Origin: Blastocladiella britannica
Lineage: Eukaryota > Blastocladiomycota > Blastocladiomycetes > Blastocladiales > Blastocladiaceae
DNA: 24,305 nt
Direction: 5' to 3'
Assembly (NCBI GenBank): GCA_025349905.2
Contig: MU624785.1
Coordinates: 1 to 24,305, forward strand
Within the stretch, counting starts at the first letter, position 1, and each line of letters opens with the position of its first letter. The position numbers and the translations under genes were made by a program. Under the pieces are notes generated by a model. That model had not been told where the DNA came from. It worked only from the letters and a program-made list of their open reading frames with translations, and did not search any database. Below, in pieces: positions 1 to 8,597 of the stretch.

Positions 1-2
1 TC

Positions 3-98
3 GCCGTGATCAAGAACCTTTGCAATCGGCAGTGGAAGGCGCTACTGGCCGAGTGTGAAGAGCGTGGCGGCAGGAAGCTCGCAGGTCAAGGCGGCTGA
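3..98 (+). CDS. 3' end of an unidentified gene (partial)
   Basis: A reading frame open from the left edge (codons from position 3) runs for 31 residues and stops at TGA 96-98. It reads ...NLCNRQWKALLAECEERG..., which has the mixed composition of a real protein rather than the low-complexity shadows found in the other frames. The gene body lies outside the window, so neither start nor function can be given. The frame is chosen because it is the only one with protein-like composition up to a stop; a competing frame starting at 55 runs into the poly-pyrimidine tract and looks spurious. Low confidence. Confidence 0.3.
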   Translation, partial: AVIKNLCNRQWKALLAECEERGGRKLAGQGG

Positions 99-478
99 GA
101 CGGCGGCGGCCAAGGCGGCAGCGGCACCATACTTTTTTTTGCCTTTCCTTTCCCTTTCCCTTTGCCTTTCTTGCTTTTTTCCGTTGATTTTCTTTTTCCT
201 TTCCTTTTCGTTTTTTTTTTTTTTCACTTTCACTTTTTTATCCTCCCCTTTTTACGCTCCCGGAACCCAAAACGGTATCCACTCTCTGCTACACCAGTCA
301 CACAATTGGTTGTAGTGCCCGTATAGCGGACGAGATCGCCGGTGAGATGGAATCTTCGAAAGTCCACTCAGCTGTGCCTCTTCAACTTTTTCTTTTTCCA
401 AATTGTATCCAAGCAATATTTTTTTCTCTTTGACGACGCATCGCGTGCTTTATCGATCAACAACAACTTTAAAAAAAA
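99..478 (+). promoter_or_regulatory. Intergenic region with long pyrimidine tract, likely promoter of the SET-like gene
   Basis: This 380-bp stretch without a gene separates the partial left-edge gene from the SET-like start at 479. Positions about 128-240 are almost purely C/T on the + strand, with several T runs. Such CT-rich blocks are common upstream of constitutive fungal genes. An uninterrupted A-run sits directly before the ATG (about 471-479). No clear TATA box is visible. Part of the left side is presumably the 3' UTR of the previous gene. Confidence 0.4.
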
Positions 479-1558
479 ATGGGAAAGAAGTCCAAGAACC
501 CCCAGGCCGCCGCTGCCGCCGCCCCTGCTGCCGCTACCAAGCCTGTTGCTGCGTCCCCCGCCAAGCCTGCCGCTGCCGCTGCCGCTGCCGCTGCTGCCCC
601 CGCTGATGGTGCTCAGCCCATGAGCAAGAAGGCCAAGAAGCGCGCCAATGCTGCCGCTGCCGCCGCCAAGCCCGCGTCGCCCGTCAAGGTTGCCGCTCCC
701 AAGAACGGCCCACCGGCGGCCAAGAAGGCCAAGGTTGCTGCTCCCGCTCCGGCTGCCGCCAAGAAGTCTGCTGCTCCCGTCAAGGAGGAGAGCGACGACG
801 AGGAGATGGATGAGGGCGACGACCTGGAGGACGAGAGCGACTCTGAGTTTGCCGAGCAGTTCGAGGCCCTGGCCGAGATTGATCAGCAGCTCGACGTGCT
901 TGACGCCGAGCACTCGGACAAGATGCTGGCCCTCCAAACTGCGATCCTGCAAAAAAAGGCGCCGTTCTTTGCCAAGCGCAACGCGATCGCCAAGGAGGTT
1001 CGTTTTTTTTTTTTTGTTGATGCCCAGCTGAAACATACCCAAACAATGATATAACAGATCCCCTTCTTCTGGCCCACGGTGCTCTCAAACCACGACCTGG
1101 GCGAGATGATTGCCGAGGAGGACACGCCGCTCCTGACCACGCTCAAGGACATGGTGGTCAAGTTTGATCCCAAGACCGCGACCAAGTACACGATCGAGTT
1201 CCACTTTGGCAAGAACGACATTCTTAAGGGCAACAAGATCACCGTCTCGGTCGAGGCCAAGAGCGAGAGCGAGGACGAGATCAAGGTCACCGGCCTTGAC
1301 TTTGTTCACGGCAAGAACTTTATCACTCCCGCGGGTGCCAAGGACAGCAAAAAGCGCGCCGCGTCCGAGTACTCTGGCTTCTTCACGTATTTTGCGTCGC
1401 CCAAGGAGGAGGGCAGTTTTGAGTTCTTTGGCGAGCTGTGCCACGACGTGTACCCGAACGCCGTCACCCAGTACTTTGCCGGTCGCGACGACAGCGACGA
1501 GGAGAACAGTGACGACGAGGACCAGAGCGGCGAGGAGGTCGACTCGGACGACGAGTAA
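479..1558 (+). CDS. SET/NAP-family histone chaperone with basic Ala/Lys-rich N-terminal tail
   Basis: Two exons, 479-997 and 1058-1558, joined in phase 0 across a 60-nt intron (998-1057, GT..AG, with a T-run), give 339 residues. The splice restores a SET/TAF-I-type block: exon 1 ends in a dimerisation helix (about residues 122-173, AEQFEALAEIDQQLD...) and exon 2 opens with IPFFWPTVLSNH, closely matching the IPxFWxTxxxNHP signature of SET/Vps75 proteins. The earmuff domain follows (YTIEFHFGKNDIL, GFFTYFASP) and a Glu/Asp-rich tail ends the protein. The family binds histones H3-H4 or H2A-H2B and works in nucleosome assembly in the nucleus. The first about 105 residues are unusual: Ala/Pro/Lys repeats (KPVAASPAKPAAA, MSKKAKKRA) resembling a linker-histone tail or NLS cluster. 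The ATG follows an A-tract and is the first in frame. Family assignment is firm; SET versus another NAP subfamily is likely but not certain. Confidence 0.9.
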
Positions 1559-1626
1559 TTAGTTGGATTTAATTTAATGCCAGTATTTTCTCTTAGCATT
1601 TTGGACGAGTCCCAATCCATTTTAAT

Positions 1627-3930
1627 ATGTCACAACCACCAGCTCGGGGCGCACGCGCTAGTCGCGGCCGTATTGCCGTCAGTGGTCCGACCAGGTTTGC
1701 AACCTCGCCAATTTCTTGAATTTCCACTGAATGAATGGTTGTGACTCACTACATCTTGCAACAAAGCGCACTCACGTCGTTTCTCCGCGAGCAAGGCATT
1801 TCTGCCCGGGAAATCTCGTACCGGCACCGTCGTCGCCAAGAAGAGGCAGCTGGCGCAAATGGAGACGTAGCACCTGCAGCTGCCGACGAAAATGACACTG
1901 CTGATATTGCCATAATTAATGACGACGACGACGATGACGGTGAAACCGACGACGATGTGGTGGTGGCTGTTCCGGCAGCGAACGGGTCTCGTGGCAGCGG
2001 CCGTGGCCGCGGCGCATCGGCTGCAGCAGCTGCAGCGAAAAGACGAAAGCGCAAGCTGCGCGACGACTCGTCCGATAGCGACAACGACCCACCAGTAGCC
2101 GCGGTACCTCGCGACACCCAGGACCCGATCTGCATTCGGTGCAAGGCGCCCATCAACCAGTGGCGCCGATCTGCATTTGCGTCCATCTGCCGCGACTGCG
2201 TGGTCATGCAGCAGGAGCAGTCGCGGGCCACGGAACGTATCGTGCGTGCGGCAGCCCGCGACAATCCTGATATCATGGACGCGGACCTCGTACAATCGAC
2301 GGTCGATGCGGCCATGGCTGCCGTCAGTTCCGGCGGCGCCGGCAAGGGCAAACGGCGGCTGGGGAAACTGCGCGAGACCGCGGCCGAGTTTGCGATGGTG
2401 CGCGACGACGGGAACCTGGTCCTGGCGGCATCGAGCGTGCCGTCGCTGCAGGACATGTGCATCAAGGGCCTCGGCGATCTCATTGACTCGGTCGAGTCGC
2501 TCGGCGACATTGTCTCGGAAACCAACCTGCGCAAGCTCGCGCGCGTGCTGTGCAAGAAACGGCTACTGGACGGAACCAACGTGAGGCTGTTTTGCGGCGC
2601 GCACGTCGTCTCGCTCTCCCTGTTTGACGTGACAAATCTCGACGCGGACGGGCTTGGGCAGCTGGCGGACCTAACCCCGAACCTCGTGCACTTGCACCTG
2701 GCGTTTTGTGGTCGTGCTACCGATGCCACTTTTGACTCGTGGATTGACGCCCGCTGGATGTTCCTGACGGACCTGACGCTCAAGGGCCCGTACTTGGTCA
2801 CGGATCGCGGGTGGGGCCGGCTCTTTGACGCCTACGGCCGCAATCTCTCCAAATTGCACCTCGAGTACTGTACCAAACTGGCTCGGATCGGCATCGATTC
2901 ACTGGTTATTTCTCAGCGAGGTATTTTTCACTTTTCTTACGAGTGATGTTGATATTTACACCAGTATTTTACAGAGAATGGATTTCCCCTGGAGGATCTG
3001 GCCTTGAACTACGCCGATTCGCTCACGGCCGAGACACTGACAGAGTTGTCGCTACTGACGATGGTACAGGGCCTTTCGCTCTTGTACTCGTGCCGGCACC
3101 TGACGGACGAGCACATGGACAACTTTACCCGCACCATGCCCGGCCTGCGCGCCATTGCCCTCGCCGAGGCTCTGCACCTGACCGACAAGACGCTGTTTTC
3201 GCTCCGGCGCATTCACAATGCCCTGCGCCACTTTTCGGTCGCGGATGTGCCGGGGTTCACGGCCGAAGGCGTCGACGCGTGGGTGCTTGGCCACTGGCCA
3301 CCGCGGCGGCCGTTCCGCATCGAGGCCGAGCGGCGGCGGTTGGAAGCCGAAACGGCCATGGACGTGGACGTCCCGGCTCCAGCCGCTGCCGCTGCCGCCG
3401 CCGCCGCCACCGCAGCAGCAGCAACCAATGAACAAGAACAAGAAGTAAACGAAGAAGAAGAGGACGCGGCGGCCGAGCGCGCCGAATGGGAAGAGTACGA
3501 CCGTCTGGATCCCGCGCGCGACCACTCGGACCTGCTACGCCCGGATATTGCGCCCCTCCAGCTCGAGACGCTAGTGTTGGACCGGTGCCGCGGAACCAAC
3601 CACGACTCGGTGATCACGACGCTGTTTGCGGCCACGGGCACCAAGCTGGTGCGGCTGGGCCTCAACTGGATGGATTGTCTGACAGCGCCTGCGATCGTGT
3701 CTCTGTGCGACTACGCTGGTGCCACCCCCTCGCTACGCGACTTGGACCTCAGCTGGGTGCGGTGCGTGGACGATCCGGTCTTGGAGATGCTGGTGGACCG
3801 CCAGACGGCGCTGGAACGCTTGACGGTGTTTGGTTGCAGTCGATTGACCGCAGTGGCGGCTACCCGGCGGTGGGAAAATGGGCGTGGGGACCGCATCGCG
3901 CTTATTGGCCACGAGTTGATGCAGGTGTGA
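1627..3930 (+). CDS. RAD7: RAD7-like nucleotide-excision-repair LRR protein
   Basis: Three exons (1627-1694, 1767-2920, 2975-3930; introns 72 and 54 nt) encode 725 residues. The start is set by the splice 1694/1767, which restores GPTSALTSFLREQGISA, nearly identical to the conserved N-terminus of yeast Rad7 (GPNSALTQFLREEGISA). An acidic and basic disordered region follows, then a C-x2-C-x15-C-x2-C zinc-ribbon-like motif at Cys145/148/164/167. From about residue 295 to the end there are AMN1-type leucine-rich repeats (LVHLHLAFCGRATD, LSKLHLEYCTKLA). Rad7 partners Rad16 in global-genome NER of UV lesions in silent chromatin and in a cullin ubiquitin ligase in yeast. The protein is longer than yeast Rad7 (about 565 aa), partly through a poly-Ala/poly-Glu insert encoded at about 3330-3500 that interrupts the repeats. 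A general F-box/AMN1 LRR protein is the main alternative, but the N-terminal signature argues for RAD7. Confidence 0.88.
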
Positions 3931-4132
3931 AATGACGATGGGAACTCGATGTGGCGCTCCAATTTTTTTTTTTTTTTCGAAAATGAATCAAAAGTTGGGC
4001 TCTTTCCCATCTCCATCTCTTTGAATCTTCTTTTCACATCCTGCACACTCTTCAATCCTGTACCTATCCTATCCTGCCACCCGGCACCTTTCAATCCTAC
4101 TACTACTACCACACCTAAGTTATAAAAAAAAA
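3931..4132 (+). promoter_or_regulatory. Intergenic region with T-tract and TATA-like/A-tract before the small gene
   Basis: About 200 bp between the RAD7-like stop and the next ATG. It contains a run of T at about 3962-3977 and a pyrimidine-rich stretch. TTATAAAAAAAAA abuts the ATG at 4133, so it is too close for a classical TATA box and more likely a translation-start context, as also seen before the SET-like gene. Confidence 0.3.
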
Positions 4133-4636
4133 ATGCTCAAGCGCTCCAACGGTGTCCACGACCTCACGGCCCTTCCCCTTTCCCTCAACTTTGACCTGCA
4201 CGTAACGGTTGTTCTCGCCTATGCCCCCACGGCTCCACCAGTGCCGCTGGTGGTCGAGTCGCTGCAGACGTTCCGCCAGCTCAAGTACTCGCTGCGCCAC
4301 GTGCTTCCCGTTGACTGCGACGACCCGCGCGTGAAGTGGTCGCTTCTGCGCGCGGACGAGAATGCATACGACGAGCCACAGAGCGAAATGTCGTCGTCGG
4401 TGGCGGCGCACGACCAGGACTTGCGCAACCGTTACTCGACCGCCGACTCGGCAATGGAGCTCAGCAGCGCCCTCAGCAGTCCATCGCGCCCCCTCAAGGA
4501 AATCCAAGAGGCGGAGCCAACAGCAGCAGCAACTACGGAGCAGCTGGAGCGGAATCGCGACTATGACCAAGTGTACGAGGTCTTGCAGGACGGCGACATG
4601 TTGATTGTCGATCTCGTCAGCGTCGTTGAAGCATAA
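4133..4636 (+). CDS. Small protein of unknown function, possible beta-grasp fold
   Basis: A single-exon frame of 167 residues starts at an ATG after an A-tract and stops at TAA. I do not recognise the family. The N-terminal part (about residues 1-85) has alternating hydrophobic strands (LHVTVVLAYA, PLVVESLQTFRQLKYSL, VKWSLLRADENAYDE). The middle (about 85-140) is Ser/Ala/Gln-rich and probably disordered. The C-terminus returns to order with VYEVLQDGDMLIVDLVSV. A 'LxDGDxLxV' ending after an 'LKYSLR'-type helix resembles ubiquitin-like or PB1 folds, but this is only a shape impression. The frame looks real because its codon third positions are G/C-rich and it fills the gap between two genes. 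It converges on RIO2 with only 90 bp between stops. Confidence 0.65.
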   Translation: MLKRSNGVHDLTALPLSLNFDLHVTVVLAYAPTAPPVPLVVESLQTFRQLKYSLRHVLPVDCDDPRVKWSLLRADENAYDEPQSEMSSSVAAHDQDLRNRYSTADSAMELSSALSSPSRPLKEIQEAEPTAAATTEQLERNRDYDQVYEVLQDGDMLIVDLVSVVEA

Positions 4637-4726
4637 TTTCCCATCCCTTCTTTCTCGTTTCCCATCGTTTCCCATCCGCACCATTTCTTTTTTATGAGAC
4701 CGTTGTAAATTTAAATAATTCTTATT
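4637..4726. other. Convergent 3' region with three TTTCCCATC copies
   Basis: The 90 bp between two convergent stop codons hold three copies of TTTCCCATC (4637-4645, 4658-4666, 4668-4676), followed by an AT-rich stretch with AATAATTCTTATTTTAATAA. It presumably carries the polyadenylation signals of both genes. No gene is visible. Confidence 0.4.
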
Positions 4727-6369
<1,643 letters not shown>

Positions 6370-6486
6370 GTTGAATTACTAAATTTTAATACTAATTGCC
6401 GTGGAGGAGAATTGAAATTTTTTCGAGAGACCGTGGCGCATCATGCGTTTGGTATCCAATCATGCATGGAAGAACTCAAACACATT
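6370..6486. other. Short intergenic stretch between RIO2 start and the Argonaute remnant
   Basis: About 117 bp, AT-rich near the RIO2 ATG, presumably the RIO2 promoter. It lies where the rest of the Argonaute PIWI domain would be expected, but no PIWI-like sequence (for example QKRHHTR) was recognised in any frame. Confidence 0.4.
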
Positions 6487-8262
6487 TTACAAAAAGAAAA
6501 AAATCACAAGCTTGGCCTTGGTCACGGAGGCGTTGGCGAGCAGGACTTCTTGGGTGAATTGAATCTCGGTCTGCGACACGGTCTGGAACTGACCCCCCGA
6601 GACACCGTCACGGTAGAACACAAATAATCCGCTGCGGGAAGCCCTCGTCGTCGCCGATGCGATATCACGAATGTGGCAGCTTGGCAAATATAAACTTCCC
6701 GGCACCTGCGGCGTCAGGAACTTGAAGGAGCCATTCACGTGGAAGTTGAAAGCGTTCTGCGGCAGCTTGACGTTGTTGACCTTGAGCGCCATGTTGGCCC
6801 AGTACTGCTCGTTGGTGCGATCCACCTTGTTGGACACCAGGCATTGCGCTGGGATACCAATGGCGGTGTCACCAATACGCTTGATCTCGGCGTACGTGTC
6901 GACCGACTTGCGGCCCAAAATCACAACCAAAAAGTCGGCTGGCTTGCCAAACTGCTGCTGCTGCACCGCGGTGGCGAAGGCGGGCAGAGCACAGCCAATA
7001 TCCTGAGGCGACTCGCGCGTACTGGACGGGGAATCGTTCATGCAGCGGGCATCATCGAACGAGAGACCCATCGGCTCCGACGTGTGCGCGATCGCATCCA
7101 TGTGGCCACGGATCTTGTCCTCGGCGAAGAAGCACGGGTTCGCGAGCACGAGCACACCAATGGCCGTCACCTTCACGCCACACCGCACGCGGCGGTTGGC
7201 GAAGTTCCAAGAGCCGTCGCAATCCACGCAGACCGACGGGACGGGCAGGATGCGACCCTGGATGCTCATGAGCTGCGGCGCCACCGACTGGCCAAAGGCC
7301 TCCGTGTACGCGTTGTTGACGATGAATCCTCTGCGCATCTTCCCGATCTGGGTCTTGCGCTCAAACGGCTTCATGGCGGCGATCGTGATCACTTCCGATG
7401 TCTGGTCCTCGGACAGGCGGCCAACGTACTTCTAGTGGGGCACGACACGCACAAACTCGAAGGGAACCCACAGCTCGTGCTGGGGACTACCGACGTTGAT
7501 GGCATGCAGCTTAGGGCACTTCAGACGGATCTTGTTGTTGTAGCGCTCCACAAAGTACTGCACCACCGAGACGGTGCGGAGCGCCGCGGCCTTGACTTTG
7601 GAGTCGGCGGCGCAAACTTGCTGGGACTTGAGCTCGTTAGCGGGCACGCGCGAGATGCTGCTGATACGGGTGCGGTGCGCGGGGCCGTTGCCGTCGCGGT
7701 GCGTCAGCTCGACGGTCTTCATGCGCACGGCCTTCTCGCGGACCGTGCGGGCCTGCGGGGACACACCATTTTTGGCGAGGTTGGCGGCGGGCATGTGGAG
7801 CACCAGAGCAGCGTAGTCCATGAGCGGCATCGGGCGGTAGAACGCCGTGCACGCGGTGTCCAAGTTGAGGGTCAGGCCCGAGAGACCGACACGCGCCAAA
7901 ATGAAGGCGCCCGACAGCAGGTCGAGGCCATTCGAGAGCGGCACGGGCGGATGCGCGAGCCATAGAACGACCGACCGGTGGCGATCACGGTCTTGGATGG
8001 CTCCTGACGAGAGGCAGTGTTGACGGCTTGGATGGTGGTCAGGACGTTGCTGGTGATGGTGATTTTGCCGTTGGCGAACTCCTGCAGCTCGGACACTATT
8101 GATACAAGAAGGAGTGAGTTGAGGGTGGTTTGGTGTGGGAAATATGGAAGTGAACGGACTGTCGAGCTCGTTGGCCTTGGCGGTGATGGGCATCTTGAAC
8201 GACTTGTCAGGGCAGACGGGCAGAAATACGTCGGACTCCATCCCGTCGACCTTGGTCGTCAA
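6487..8262 (-). pseudogene. Argonaute pseudogene (truncated, frameshifted, in-frame stop)
   Basis: The minus strand encodes a recognisable eukaryotic Argonaute in order. First is the end of the N domain (KVDGMESDVFLPVCP). Then come linker 1 (SELQEFANGKITI, TGRSFYG), the L2-like ...LNLDTACTAFYRPMP, and PAZ (SVVQYFVERYNNKIRLKCP...VPFEFVRVVPH). MID follows (GSWNFANRRV, SEPMGLS, VVILGRKSVDTYAEIKRIGD), and then part of PIWI (FYRDGVSGGQFQ). An intron with good signals (8159-8096, 64 nt) is still present. Damage: about 100 N-terminal residues are missing. A one-base deletion or two-base insertion lies near 7951-7962. TAG at 7434-7432 sits where Argonautes carry Gln (VPH-stop-KYVGRL). The PIWI segment with the first catalytic Asp (GADVTHP) is gone, and the frame dies after ...AKLVIFFF with the last catalytic residues absent. 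A slicer protein cannot be made. Argonautes bind small RNAs in RNA silencing. Assembly error could explain one lesion but hardly all. Confidence 0.88.
8096..8159 (-). other. Surviving intron in the Argonaute pseudogene
   Basis: Donor GTCCGT at 8159-8154, a CAACTCAC branch-like sequence and acceptor ATAG ending at 8096. Splicing joins ...KANELD to M-SELQEFANGK in frame, which fits Argonaute linker 1. Its presence shows that the remnant arose from the genomic gene and is not a retrocopy. Confidence 0.7.
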
Positions 8263-8274
8263 CCTTGGTCGTCA
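8249..8274. repeat. Perfect 13-bp tandem duplication
   Basis: ACCTTGGTCGTCA occurs twice back to back (8249-8261, 8262-8274) exactly at the 5' end of the recognisable Argonaute frame. Because 13 is not a multiple of three, it shifts any frame entering from upstream. Confidence 0.95.
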
Positions 8275-8597
8275 AAGGCGCCAAGTTTGATCGCAGGGGA
8301 TGGTGGGTTGGGTGGGAGCTTGAGGGCTGTACCCTCTCGAGAAACAACGGCTTGAGACTTTTTGGGAGCCAAGACTAAAACGATCCGGTGCGGTGAAGAT
8401 AGCCCATCCGGTGCAGAGCTGCCGAGAACAAGAACCATTGGATGCAAGGGTTGCCGAGGACAATCCATCAGGTGTGAACGAAGCCGAGGACAATTAAGAA
8501 ATGGCAAGTCAATGGGAGTGGAGCTACAAAGAACGTTCTGGACCTAGTCCCGCCGTCAACTTGTGCTTGTATAAAATTTATTCAAAAAAGGACAACT
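8263..8597. other. Gene-free stretch between NIPA-like 3' end and Argonaute remnant
   Basis: 335 bp with no convincing coding sequence. It contains the 13-bp duplication at its left edge and a 30-bp minisatellite at 8381-8494. The three minus-strand frames were read for the missing Argonaute N-terminus and nothing recognisable was found. The right end should hold the NIPA-like 3' UTR. Confidence 0.5.
8381..8494. repeat. Degenerate 30-bp minisatellite (about 3.7 copies)
   Basis: Units begin CCATCCGGTGC / CCATTGGATGC / CCATCAGGTGT and end GCCGAGAACAA / GCCGAGGACAA / GCCGAGGACAA. Copies lie at 8404-8434, 8435-8464 and 8465-8494, with a shorter copy at 8381-8403. The period is 30-31 nt and the middle of the unit is the most variable part. 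Confidence 0.85.

Noticed and set aside
7040..7965. Long open frames on the + strand opposite the Argonaute remnant (such as 6739-7965)
   Set aside because: They are GC-rich shadows with Arg/His/Val-heavy composition; the minus strand matches a known family domain by domain.
6487..8262. Argonaute as an active gene under programmed -1 frameshifting and stop readthrough
   Set aside because: No slippery heptamer is visible at 7951-7962, and the lost catalytic segment and missing ends would remain even if both recoding events happened.
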